From NCBI GenBank assembly GCA_017541665.1, contig JAFXYP010000002.1, positions 1-64,000 of the forward strand: a stretch of DNA of 64,000 nt, read 5' to 3'. Position numbers and translations under genes: made by a program. The notes under the pieces were generated by a model, which was not told the DNA's origin, made no database searches, and saw only the letters and a list, made by a program, of their open reading frames with translations. Of the stretch, positions 42,832 through 52,041 are shown in pieces. Position 1 is the stretch's first letter; each line of letters starts with the position of its first letter. The DNA comes from Lentisphaeria bacterium. Lineage in GTDB: Bacteria > Verrucomicrobiota > Lentisphaeria > Victivallales > UBA1829.

Positions 42832-44399
42832 AACAGTTCATCCTGAAAAATATCGTCCTTGTGGCGATTTTGGCCATAACGCTGGTCGGCAGCATCTTCC
42901 TTATTTTCTTTATTTGGAGCAAACAGCAGACGATCCAGCAGTCCATGAAGGATATCGAAGCGGACGTCGCAAAGGTCGAAGCCATCAATTCCGCCCGCAA
43001 TCCCAACAGCGTGGAGCAGAGCGAAAAGATGATCAAGGCCGATACCGAGACCCTGGCCAAGAAGAATGTCCAGATCTACCGTCATTTCGGCAAGCCCTAC
43101 CGTCCTGCCCTGCTCAAGCTTCTGAAGAACATCGCGTCGCCGGCCGAACTGGAAGCCGATCTGCCTCTGGATCCCACCCTGGTCGCCAAGCCGAAACCGA
43201 AAATCGAAGCGGAGGAGTCGGACGATGACGAGGATTCGGATGCCGAGGAAACCGCGCCCGCGGCTCCCGCCGCTCCGACCGACAAGGAAAAGGCGGTTTT
43301 CAATCCCGAGACCGGTCTCGTGATTCTTTCCTTCGAAGAGGACCAGCTTCGCACCATGCTCGCCGACCTTTATAAGGAGGTCCATCAGGAGTCCAACGAG
43401 GATACGTTCGTGATCCCCGATACGGTCCAGTCCGAGCGCGCCCAGCTTTTTGACAAGCTTTTCAACCAGATCATCGAAGCTCCGGAAGTGGTCGATTCCT
43501 CCCGTTCCGAGGATTTCCGCAAGGCCGCCGCCGCGAAGTTTGCGAAGGCGTTCGCGATTTTCCGGGAGGACGTCCAGGCGCTTACGCTGGAAGACGTCAC
43601 CGATAAAGTGGCGCACGAGCTCTTCCTGGATGCCCTCGGACTCCCGCGTCTGATGCGCCAACGCGACTGCAAGAACTACATCGACTCCCTTTACGAAAAA
43701 TACTTGAACTCCGATCTCATTCCCGGAATATCCTCCGGGGACACCTCGTTCAGCAGCACGAACCGCGTCCAGGAGTTCATCTACGGCAAGAACCTCAACC
43801 GCCAGGCGCTTCCCGTTGCCGAAATGGTGATCCCGATCATCCGCAATTTCCAGATCAAGGAAGACCTTTTCCGCAGGATGAAGGACTCCGGCATCGACGT
43901 TCTCCGCTCCATGAACGCCGGCGTCTTCTATGGGACCACTCTTGACAACGATCCGGAAGGCCCGATCCTCGAGTTTACCTATACGTTGGAAATGACGGCC
44001 TCCATGGAGGCGATTGACACGTTCATCAATTCGCTTCATGCCGCCTACAAGTCGGATCGCGTGTATGTGATCAAGAACATCAAGTTTACCGCTCCCTACG
44101 ACGATCTGATCGAAGCCAACACGCTTGTCAACCGGCACTCGAAGTCGTCCTCCGAAACGAATCCGGTCGAAACGACGGCGGGAACCGCCGCAAACCAGGC
44201 GCAGTCCGATGCCGCGTCGACCGACGACGGGGAGACCCAGGCTGCGGTTGTCGTGTCGTATACTCCCCAATACGAACTTACCGACCCCCGCAATTCCGAT
44301 TACGGCAGAATGCTGATCGGCGGGAAGCAGGATAAGATCAACTGCACGATCGTGGTGAATTATCTGTTCTATCGTGCCGATAATATCACCAACCAATGA
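42828..44399 (+). CDS. Amuc_1100-like pilus-associated membrane protein
   Basis: A 523-residue protein with an N-terminal transmembrane helix (about 8-30, VLVAILAITLVGSIFLIFFIW), a coiled coil (33-75), an acidic Asp/Glu/Ala/Pro linker (about 125-150) and a large extracytoplasmic domain. Position and layout match Amuc_1100, the Akkermansia surface protein studied for host effects (TLR2 signalling); sequence divergence is clearly high. A PilO-like role in the pilus or secretin alignment complex is plausible. Confidence 0.72.
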   Translation: MKQFILKNIVLVAILAITLVGSIFLIFFIWSKQQTIQQSMKDIEADVAKVEAINSARNPNSVEQSEKMIKADTETLAKKNVQIYRHFGKPYRPALLKLLKNIASPAELEADLPLDPTLVAKPKPKIEAEESDDDEDSDAEETAPAAPAAPTDKEKAVFNPETGLVILSFEEDQLRTMLADLYKEVHQESNEDTFVIPDTVQSERAQLFDKLFNQIIEAPEVVDSSRSEDFRKAAAAKFAKAFAIFREDVQALTLEDVTDKVAHELFLDALGLPRLMRQRDCKNYIDSLYEKYLNSDLIPGISSGDTSFSSTNRVQEFIYGKNLNRQALPVAEMVIPIIRNFQIKEDLFRRMKDSGIDVLRSMNAGVFYGTTLDNDPEGPILEFTYTLEMTASMEAIDTFINSLHAAYKSDRVYVIKNIKFTAPYDDLIEANTLVNRHSKSSSETNPVETTAGTAANQAQSDAASTDDGETQAAVVVSYTPQYELTDPRNSDYGRMLIGGKQDKINCTIVVNYLFYRADNITNQ

Positions 44400-44414
44400 T
44401 GGAGCACCCCGGAC

Positions 44415-45617
44415 ATGAAAAAGTTTCTTTTTGCACATTATGAAAAAATAATTCTGGCTGCCCTGCTCATCATCTTTGCGGGTCTTCTTTACTACCAGCT
44501 CCTGTTCGTCCAGAAGGCGCAGAACCAGGCCGTCGCGGCAATGGTCAATCCCGTTCAGAAACCGTCCGATTACCAGCCGATCGACTTTGCGGCGGAAAAG
44601 AAGTACCGGACGGAGATCGTCTTCTCCGAGTGGAACACGGTCGAACCTACGGAACCCTCCGCGGACAAGACCGGCCTGATGACACCCTATCCCATGGCCG
44701 AATGCGTTTTCTGCCATGCCCTCATCCCCGTTACGGCATACCCGGAAATCGGTGAAACGAAAAACGGCAGATGCCCGTCCTGCGGAAAGGCCCTCGCTCC
44801 CCGCGTCGCGGTTGAAACCGACGAACTCAACGGCAGAGCCGACCAGAATTCAAACGGCATCCCGGACGAATGGGAAAAGGAATTCAATATCCCCGCGCAG
44901 TATTCCCGCGCCGATTCGGACGGGGATTCCGACGGTTATACCCTGCTTCAGGAATACAAGGCCAAGACCGATCCCACCGATCCGCTCAGCCACCCGAAAT
45001 ACATCACGCAGATTTTTGTCTCCGCCATCAGCCAGCAGCGCTTCACCGGGTTGGAACTTGTCTCCGTCGATACGACCAAGTCCGATAAGAAAGACTGGGT
45101 CGCTACGTTCAATGTCGTCCGCGACTCCCGCAGGCGTTCCGCTTTCATGCGCATCAATGTCGGCACGTTCAAGAACAACACCACGGATTTCAGCGTCGTC
45201 GACATGGAAATGGACGAAGGGACGCAGGAACCGATCGTTTATATCCAGCGCGTCGGAAAAATCGAACGGATCCCCTGCCGTCCCAAGCAGGCTGTGTACG
45301 ACCCCGCCCCGCGTGTGCGTTTCCTCAACAAACTGTATGACCGCACGATCACCACTTCCGTCGGTGCCCAGTTCAAGCTCGGCACGGCCAAGACCGGAGA
45401 GGAACTGTACAAGGTGGTCTCCGCCAATCCGACTGCAAAGGAAGTCGTCGTGGAGACCGTCAACAGCGACGGCTCGCCCGGCGAGACCCTGAAGATCCTG
45501 CCCGCTGCAAAGTCCGCTTCCGCTTCGGCCTCCGCGGATTCCGGCAGCAAGACGAAAAGCTCTTCGACCACGAAATCGAGTTCGGATGGAAGCACTTCCT
45601 TCCTCCAGAAACAATAA
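44415..45617 (+). CDS. Amuc_1099-like pilus-system protein with zinc ribbon and calcium-type repeat
   Basis: A 400-residue protein with an N-terminal transmembrane helix (about 9-30). It has a zinc ribbon (CVFC and CPSC), then a thrombospondin-type-3-like Asp-rich segment (DQNSNGIPDEWEKEF and DSDGDSDGYTLLQEYK) that probably binds calcium. A beta-rich domain and a Ser/Lys/Thr-rich tail follow. Position and layout fit the Amuc_1099 family. A GGAG site lies near 44402. It may be a structural or pilus-alignment subunit. Confidence 0.7.
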   Translation: MKKFLFAHYEKIILAALLIIFAGLLYYQLLFVQKAQNQAVAAMVNPVQKPSDYQPIDFAAEKKYRTEIVFSEWNTVEPTEPSADKTGLMTPYPMAECVFCHALIPVTAYPEIGETKNGRCPSCGKALAPRVAVETDELNGRADQNSNGIPDEWEKEFNIPAQYSRADSDGDSDGYTLLQEYKAKTDPTDPLSHPKYITQIFVSAISQQRFTGLELVSVDTTKSDKKDWVATFNVVRDSRRRSAFMRINVGTFKNNTTDFSVVDMEMDEGTQEPIVYIQRVGKIERIPCRPKQAVYDPAPRVRFLNKLYDRTITTSVGAQFKLGTAKTGEELYKVVSANPTAKEVVVETVNSDGSPGETLKILPAAKSASASASADSGSKTKSSSTTKSSSDGSTSFLQKQ

Positions 45618-45682
45618 CCCCACCTCAAACCAACCTGTGATACGCAATCATTGATTCAAAATAAACAACCAAGGATGAGACA

Positions 45683-48451
45683 ATGAAGAAGAGACCCCAT
45701 TGTTTTCTTCGCCCGATTCTCCGGCCCGCCGCCGTGTTTGCTCTCGCGTTCGGCGTGACGTCCATGATGCTTTCCGCTCAGGACGAGGATGCGGCGCCGG
45801 AAGCGGATGCGGCCGTAACGGAAACCGCGGAGGAGGCTGCGCCCGACTTCGAGAATACCGACGCCGTGATGGATGAATCCGAAATCAAGCTTGAGATCCC
45901 CGAAGAAGACGACCTTGAACTCAAGGTCTCCGAAGAAGGCGAACTTGAACTCGGGACTCCCAAAGAGGCCGGCACCGATGCTTCCGAAGAAGAGGCTGGA
46001 AACGAGGCTTCCGAAGAGGAAGAGGCCGTCGAAGAGGAACCTGTGCTTTCCGGCGACGAGAAGGATGTCACGGAGGAGATAGAGGAAAACCTGATCGACA
46101 ACGAGGAGCTGTTCAACGAGTATCTCTCCCAGGCCAGGACCCGTACGGCCGAAAAGGAATTCGTTGAAGCGTTCAATCTTTTCGACGAGGCGAAGAACGT
46201 ACTTGAAAAGTGCGAGGTCTCCCCTGCCAAGGACGCCTTTGCCAGACGCCTTGCCGATGAACGCAAAAAAGCCCAGATCCTGTTCGGAAACCAGGTCCTT
46301 GAGGACTGCGAGAAGGATTTCAACAAGCTCCTTCTCCTCAATCACGACGACGAAATCCTCGATCTCGGGCAGAGAATCCTGAACGAACTCATCTGCGCCA
46401 ACGTTGTTTATTACCTCGGCATCCCGCCCCGGACAGACGAAAGCGGCAAATATATCGTTCCCTCCTATGACAATTCCGAACTTCAGATTGCCATTGCCAA
46501 CGATCCCGTGAAGGATAAAAAGTACAATTTCGCCGCCAACGTGGAATCCATGAGGAAATCGACGCAGGAGCGCATTGACAGCCAGAACTACTGGAACGAG
46601 ACCAGCCTTGACGCCGTGGATCCGCGCTACCACGAGCGCCAGCGTGAGATCAATCTGCTGTTCCGCGCCGGCCAGTTCCTCTATCAGCACGACCAGTGGG
46701 ACGACGCCCGCGACAAGATGGAGCAGATCCTGGTGAAGGATCCTTACAACGAGGACGCCATGACGCTCCTCGAAAAGATCTACCGCAGGCTCTATGCCAT
46801 CGCCGACGTTCGTTCGTACAATGAATTTCTCCGCGAACAGGCCCAGTCCGACTGGAGCTGGGTGGAGAGCATTCCCGACGTCCGCAACATCGTGATTACC
46901 GGCGGCGCCGAGGCCTACGAATCCGCCGGGAACGAGCTGTACAACCGCCTCAACGACCTGATGATCGACCATATCGAGTTCGAAGGGGCCGATATCGGCT
47001 CCGTCATCACGCTTCTCCGTGCCCGCAGCAAGGATCTGGACCCCCAGGGCGAAGGCTTCAACATCATCGTCCCGCAGGCGGAAAAATATGCGAATAAGCT
47101 GGTCACGCTCAACCTCGACCAGATCCCGCTGTATGAAGTCATCCGCTACATCTGCAAGATCACGGGACTTTCCTTCCGCATCGATGAAACCGATAAGATC
47201 ATCACGATCGGATCCGGTTCCGACGTCAGCGACATGATCATCCGCTATATCCCGATCCGCCAGGCCACCGTTCTGCGCATCGTCGGCAACATGCGCGCCG
47301 AAGGCATCGGCGACGGCATCACGCAGGAAGACACGGTCGGAGCCGGCGACACGGTTGGCTCGCTCATCACCCTGAGCGGCGCCGAATCCGATCCCGACGC
47401 CCAGCGCGTCACCTCCATTGCGCCGGAGACTCTCCGCACGTACTTCTCCGAAAGCGGCATCCCGTTCGAGGAAGGGTCCTCCATCGCATACGACGCCCGC
47501 GCAAACAAGCTCACGGTCGTCAATACCCCCGAAAACATCCGCCAGCTTGAATTCGCCATCCGCGACATGGACATGCAGGATCCGCTGATCCTCATCGAAT
47601 CCAAGATGGTCGAGATCAAGATGAACGACCTGGAAGAACTCGGTTTCGACTGGACCCTGACCCATACCGGCGGTGAAAACGAACATTTCAATTTCACGTT
47701 CACCTCCCCGTCCATCAGCTCCGGGTTCTCCGACAACACGCTCGTGAACAATCTGAACCTGCTCCCGAACTTCGGTCCGGGCGGCTCCTGGAGCCTCTTC
47801 CTCACGATCAACGCGATCGACCGCACCGACCGTTCGGAAATCCTCTCCACGCCGAAAGTCGTGACGGTGTCCGGCCGCCAGGCGCAGATCCAGATGGTCC
47901 GCCAGATGTATTTCCCGGAATCCTGGTCCGAACCCGAGATCTCCACCAGCTGCGGTTCCAGCGTCACGTTCGAACCGTCCTATCCCGAATTCGGTTCGCC
48001 GCGCGACATCGGCACCAGCCTGACGGTTACCCCGACCCTTCAGCCCAACAACTACACGGTCCGTCTGGAGCTGAATCCCTCGGTCACCGACCTTACCGGC
48101 TGGTCCGACTACAGCTACAACTACGTGATCGGCGAGTTCGCATCCGGCGAAGAGTATCCCATGACGCTCAAGATGCCGGAAATCTCCAACCGCGAAATCC
48201 AGACGACGATCAAAGTCTACGACGGCCAGACCGTCGTCATCGGCGGTATCCTCAGCGATACGCACGGCCAGCTCAGCGACAGATGGCCGCTCTTCGCCGA
48301 TATCCCGCTCATCGGCCGCCTGTTCACCGAGTCCGCTTCCGAGGCGCACAAGGACAATCTGATCATCTCCGTTTCGACACGTCTCATCAGCGGTGATGGC
48401 ATCCCTGTCCGAACCAATACGCAAAACGGTCTCCCGGACTTCAGACGGTAA
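45683..48451 (+). CDS. Secretin (Amuc_1098-like type IV pilus / type II secretion outer-membrane channel), copy 1
   Basis: A 922-residue secretin. A signal segment (PAAVFALAFGVTSMMLSAQ) is followed by an acidic low-complexity stretch (to about 135), a helical TPR-like region (about 140-400), N-domains (DHIEFEGADIGSVITLLRARS, LTVVNTPENIRQLEFAI), and the secretin core with IESKMVEIKMNDLEELGFDW and the VIGGI segment (VVIGGILSDTHGQ). It would form the ring-shaped outer-membrane channel. The ribosome-binding site is AAGGATGAG. It needs periplasmic chaperoning. Confidence 0.88.
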   Translation: MKKRPHCFLRPILRPAAVFALAFGVTSMMLSAQDEDAAPEADAAVTETAEEAAPDFENTDAVMDESEIKLEIPEEDDLELKVSEEGELELGTPKEAGTDASEEEAGNEASEEEEAVEEEPVLSGDEKDVTEEIEENLIDNEELFNEYLSQARTRTAEKEFVEAFNLFDEAKNVLEKCEVSPAKDAFARRLADERKKAQILFGNQVLEDCEKDFNKLLLLNHDDEILDLGQRILNELICANVVYYLGIPPRTDESGKYIVPSYDNSELQIAIANDPVKDKKYNFAANVESMRKSTQERIDSQNYWNETSLDAVDPRYHERQREINLLFRAGQFLYQHDQWDDARDKMEQILVKDPYNEDAMTLLEKIYRRLYAIADVRSYNEFLREQAQSDWSWVESIPDVRNIVITGGAEAYESAGNELYNRLNDLMIDHIEFEGADIGSVITLLRARSKDLDPQGEGFNIIVPQAEKYANKLVTLNLDQIPLYEVIRYICKITGLSFRIDETDKIITIGSGSDVSDMIIRYIPIRQATVLRIVGNMRAEGIGDGITQEDTVGAGDTVGSLITLSGAESDPDAQRVTSIAPETLRTYFSESGIPFEEGSSIAYDARANKLTVVNTPENIRQLEFAIRDMDMQDPLILIESKMVEIKMNDLEELGFDWTLTHTGGENEHFNFTFTSPSISSGFSDNTLVNNLNLLPNFGPGGSWSLFLTINAIDRTDRSEILSTPKVVTVSGRQAQIQMVRQMYFPESWSEPEISTSCGSSVTFEPSYPEFGSPRDIGTSLTVTPTLQPNNYTVRLELNPSVTDLTGWSDYSYNYVIGEFASGEEYPMTLKMPEISNREIQTTIKVYDGQTVVIGGILSDTHGQLSDRWPLFADIPLIGRLFTESASEAHKDNLIISVSTRLISGDGIPVRTNTQNGLPDFRR

Positions 48452-48463
48452 GGAGCAGCTGAA

Positions 48464-51442
48464 ATGAAGAAGATTAAAGATATGACATATTTCATGGAGG
48501 CTCCCATGCACGCTTTCCCCCGCTATTCCGCCATTCTCATGGCGCTTGCGATTTCGCTTCCTGCGGCATTCGCCCAGGAAGTCGAGGACCTCGACCTCAC
48601 CGTCGAGGAAGAAATGCCCGTCGTTGAGACGACCGGGACCGAAGATTCGGCCGATGCCGATGCCGCGGCCGATGCGATTGCCGATGCTGAAGCCGTGGCC
48701 GATGCGATCGACGCCGAGGCCGAAGCTGCGGCTGGCGCCGAAGCCCAATCCGAGCTTTCCGAGGTGGAAAAGGAGCTTCTCCGCGAGCAGACCGCCGCGT
48801 CCATTGAGGAACTGATCGCACGTCAGGCGCAGCAGCGCAACGCCGACGAGCTCCAGAGGAAAGCCTCTTCCGCGTTCGAGCACGAAGACTACGACGTGGC
48901 GGTCGACGCCTACGTCGACGTCCTGAAAATCCTCGAGTCCGAAGTCGTCAACGGCGAGATCCCGGAAACCAACAAACGGAAGATCGCCGAAGTCAAGAAC
49001 ATGATTTCCCAGTCCTACTATTTCTGGGCCCGGAAGATCTTCAACGAGGCGGAAAAGACCGCCCAGATCGGCCTCTACGACGAAGCCATCGAAAAATGCG
49101 AAGAGGCGATCAAGGTCTATCCGCTCTCGGAGCCCATCATGCGCAAGACCATCGACGAATACCTCATCATGAAGTCCTCCGCGCAGTACAAGAAGGATAC
49201 TTCCGAAGAGGAACTCATCCCCGAGGCGATGAACCGCGTGAAGCGCATCTCCCTCCTGATCCGCCAGGGCCAGACGCTCTACAACACCAAGCAGTGGAAC
49301 CGGGCGCAGGAAAAGTTCAACCAGGTCATAATCCTCGACCCGTACAACATCACGGCCATTGACTATCTCCGCCGTATCTACATCCATGAGTCCGAAGTCG
49401 GCGACCGCCGCCGCGGCGCCGTGATCCTGGAACGTGCCGCCGAAGCCATGTGGGAATTGATCGCCCCGATCCCGACCGGGTCCGAGACCTCCGACGATGT
49501 TGTTCAGGAAGAAATCAAGGTCAAGGAAGACAATGCCGGCACCACGCAGAAGAAACTCAACGATATCTTCATCGATCACATCGACTTCGAAGAAGTCTCC
49601 ATCGCGCAGGTCGTCCAGTTCCTGAAGCACACGAGCAAGGACAAGGACCCGGACCGCGTCGGCGTCAACTTCGTCCTCCGTTTCAACACGGACGAGACAG
49701 CTTCTTCCCCGCCGTCCGTTTCCGATGAAAACGAATTCGGCGATGACGATGAAGACGAAACCAGTTTCGAAGAAGATGAAGAATCGGAAGGTTCCGAAGA
49801 AGAAGGAGCCGTTGAAGACGATTTCTATTCCTATGACGATCCCTCCGGCAACATCGACAGCGGAAGCTCTTCCGTACAGACGGCCGAAAACACCACTGTC
49901 ACGCTTGCCGTCGACAACGTCTCCCTGATCGACGCCATCCGCTTCATCTGCAAGTCCGCCAATCTCCATTTCCGCGTCGAAAACTACGCGGTCGTGATCG
50001 CCGCCAAGGACGTCCCTCTCGACGAGTTCATCCGCAAGACGTACCCGATCGACAAGGAAATCCTCGCCAGCAGCATCATGGGCGACCTGAGCAACGACAA
50101 TGTCAAGCAGTACCTGATCGACCGCGGCATCCCGTTCCCGACCGGCGCCTCCGTCCGCTACGACGAGATGAGCAGCCGTCTGACGGTCTTCAACACCTCT
50201 GAGGCGCTTGCCAAGGTGGAGGACCTCATCGACCAGATGGACGTCTCCGACCCGCAGGTCCTGATCCAGGTCAAGTTCGTGGAAATCGAACTGAGCGACC
50301 TGCAGGAACTCTCCTTCGACTACACGTTCTCCCGCGTCTCCCCGTCGTGGCCGCCCAACGAGCCGACCGAGCTTAGCCCGACGTACGATTACGACGAAAA
50401 CGGCGAACTCGTACCGATTCCCGTGCAGAGCACGGAATCGTTCATCATGTATTACCAGAACGGTTCGGAAACGCGCAACAGCACCCTCGCCAACGCCTGG
50501 GTCACCCCGAGTGTCCAGGGGCTGAATTTCGAAGAGATGCAGTCTTTGAACGTGAATCCGGGCGATACCTACTACATTCCGGACAATCTGGAAGCGGGGG
50601 AAGGTTATTGGAAGGGCTACTCCCAGACCGAGGCCACGAAGAATTACGGGCGTCACATCACCTGGGGTCCGAACAGCCATTTCAACCGCAACGCGCAGAC
50701 CAGCGCCGGCATTTACGGCGCCTCCACTACAATCCAGAACGATGCTATCTTCAACTGGTCCACCTACAATGCGGACGGTTACCAGTTCACCGGCGGCATC
50801 CATGCCCTGGATAACGCCGACTCCACGGAAATCCTTTCCGCACCGCGCCTGACGACCATGAACAATCAGAACGCCGTCATCCGCATGATCACGGAAAAGT
50901 ACTACCCGACCGACTGGGACGACGCCGAACTCGAAACCGTCTCCACCAACGGGTCCAACGTGCCGGTCTTCACCCCGTCCATCCCGTCGTTCGGCGGCGC
51001 TACCGAAGAAGGCATTGCACTTCAGGTCCGTCCGCGCGTGGAAGAGGACAACTACACGATCTTCCTTGAAATGACCCCGGTCATCCAGGAATTCATCGGC
51101 TGGACCGACTACTCCTACTCCATCCCGCTGGGAGAAAACGACGAGCTGTATCCCAACACGTTGAAGATGCCGATCATCGAAGCCCGTTACATCAACACCA
51201 ACGTCATGAGCTACGACGGCGAAACCGTCGTCCTCGGCGGCGTGATCCGCGACGAACTCTCCATGATCGAAGACCAGTACCCGATCCTCGGCGACCTCCC
51301 GCTGATCGGACGCTTCTTCCAGGGCAAGGGCAAAGGCTCCAGAAAGACCAACCTCCTGATCTTCCTGACCAGCCGCCTGATCAAACCCGACGGATCCCCG
51401 TTCCGCGAAGACCAGAGCGGACGCGGCGTTCCCGCGATCTGA
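48464..51442 (+). CDS. Secretin (Amuc_1098-like), copy 2
   Basis: A 992-residue secretin immediately after copy 1, with the same layout: signal peptide (YSAILMALAISLPAAFAQ), acidic stretch, helical region (about 125-340), N-domain with IDFEEVSIAQVVQFLKHTS, LTVFNTSEALAKVEDLIDQM, and a core containing QVKFVEIELSDLQELSFDY and VVLGGVIRDELSMIEDQYP. It differs clearly in sequence and has an extra segment of about 100 residues in the core, so it is a diverged duplicate, not a recent copy. Two starts are possible: 48464 (AGGAG upstream) and 48506 (GGAGG upstream, giving a cleaner signal peptide). Confidence 0.86.
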   Translation: MKKIKDMTYFMEAPMHAFPRYSAILMALAISLPAAFAQEVEDLDLTVEEEMPVVETTGTEDSADADAAADAIADAEAVADAIDAEAEAAAGAEAQSELSEVEKELLREQTAASIEELIARQAQQRNADELQRKASSAFEHEDYDVAVDAYVDVLKILESEVVNGEIPETNKRKIAEVKNMISQSYYFWARKIFNEAEKTAQIGLYDEAIEKCEEAIKVYPLSEPIMRKTIDEYLIMKSSAQYKKDTSEEELIPEAMNRVKRISLLIRQGQTLYNTKQWNRAQEKFNQVIILDPYNITAIDYLRRIYIHESEVGDRRRGAVILERAAEAMWELIAPIPTGSETSDDVVQEEIKVKEDNAGTTQKKLNDIFIDHIDFEEVSIAQVVQFLKHTSKDKDPDRVGVNFVLRFNTDETASSPPSVSDENEFGDDDEDETSFEEDEESEGSEEEGAVEDDFYSYDDPSGNIDSGSSSVQTAENTTVTLAVDNVSLIDAIRFICKSANLHFRVENYAVVIAAKDVPLDEFIRKTYPIDKEILASSIMGDLSNDNVKQYLIDRGIPFPTGASVRYDEMSSRLTVFNTSEALAKVEDLIDQMDVSDPQVLIQVKFVEIELSDLQELSFDYTFSRVSPSWPPNEPTELSPTYDYDENGELVPIPVQSTESFIMYYQNGSETRNSTLANAWVTPSVQGLNFEEMQSLNVNPGDTYYIPDNLEAGEGYWKGYSQTEATKNYGRHITWGPNSHFNRNAQTSAGIYGASTTIQNDAIFNWSTYNADGYQFTGGIHALDNADSTEILSAPRLTTMNNQNAVIRMITEKYYPTDWDDAELETVSTNGSNVPVFTPSIPSFGGATEEGIALQVRPRVEEDNYTIFLEMTPVIQEFIGWTDYSYSIPLGENDELYPNTLKMPIIEARYINTNVMSYDGETVVLGGVIRDELSMIEDQYPILGDLPLIGRFFQGKGKGSRKTNLLIFLTSRLIKPDGSPFREDQSGRGVPAI

Positions 51443-51463
51443 TCGCTCTCTTGGGAAAACCAC

Positions 51464-51500
51464 AGACCCGGCGCCGATGATTCGGTTCCGGGTCTTTTTT
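51464..51500 (+). terminator. Intrinsic terminator after the pilus-like operon
   Basis: An 8-bp perfect stem, AGACCCGG (51464-51471) with CCGGGTCT (51488-51495), is followed by a T run. It lies 22 bp after the second secretin stop and closes the operon. Confidence 0.85.
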
Positions 51501-51844
51501 GTCTTTTTCATGAATCCGGGAACGGTTTCCGTCAGCCGGTTGCGGGATTCGTTGCCCCGACACATGGCGGTGCAGCACAAATGTCCGGGAAGGCCCTTTC
51601 CGGCGCATTTGAGGTCTGGAGGCAGGAGAATCCGCGTCTATGTGCGTCATGTCCGGCAATGGACCCGGAAAGGCCTCCGAACGAGTTTTTGAATGCCGAG
51701 CCGGGAAGAGGCGTGTGCCGGACACGGCCTGCCGGACGAATGATGCGGTTTGCGCCCGTTTTGATGCCTGTTCGGCGAAACGGTCTGTAATCCGGCGAAA
51801 AAAAAAGCCTCGAAACTTTTGCAAGTGTCTGAGGTTCTATCAGT
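51501..51844. other. Gene-free stretch between the pilus operon and the integrated element
   Basis: About 340 bp of chromosomal spacer with no convincing gene, RNA or repeat on either strand. It ends at the left attachment site of the integrated element. Confidence 0.5.
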
Positions 51845-51895
51845 AAAAATTGGAGCCGGCTCTCGGATTCGAACCGAGGACCGACGGTTTACAAA
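51845..51895. repeat. attL, 51-bp direct repeat of the tRNA-Thr 3' half
   Basis: It is identical to 59815-59865. It includes the TGGAGCCGGC end (complement of the tRNA 3' end with CCA) through the T-arm to the anticodon loop (ACAAA). After it the sequence diverges (GCAATAG versus ACCGTAG), so this is a tRNA fragment left by integration and not a working gene. Confidence 0.92.
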
Positions 51896-51936
51896 GCAAT
51901 AGTCCACAAGCTCAAAGATGAGCTGAAAACCGCGAT

Positions 51937-51956
51937 TTTCCGTAATTTTTCCGTAA
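51937..51956 (+). repeat. Arm-type integrase site pair (left end)
   Basis: Two TTTCCGTAA copies at 51937-51945 and 51948-51956, 11 bp apart. The same motif is repeated at the right end of the element, so these are probable integrase arm-binding sites. Confidence 0.65.
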
Positions 51957-51963
51957 AAGTTGC

Positions 51964-51992
51964 TTGAAAAACGCCGGAAGGTAGCGTATAGT
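51964..51992 (+). promoter_or_regulatory. Promoter for the integrase gene
   Basis: TTGAAA (51964-51969), a 17-bp spacer and TATAGT (51987-51992), just after the left arm-type pair. Integrase bound to the arm sites could therefore limit its own transcription. Confidence 0.6.
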
Positions 51993-52041
51993 ATCATAGC
52001 GTTTCAGTCAAAAAACCAACACACAACGGAGACGGCGGGCT

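Noticed and set aside
45656-51580. Leftward open frame of about 1974 codons
   Set aside because: Antisense to the two secretin genes, with a composition typical of a shadow frame and no recognisable motif.
51851-51895. Second tRNA-Thr gene
   Set aside because: Only the 3' half is present; the sequence diverges after the anticodon loop, so it is the attL fragment.
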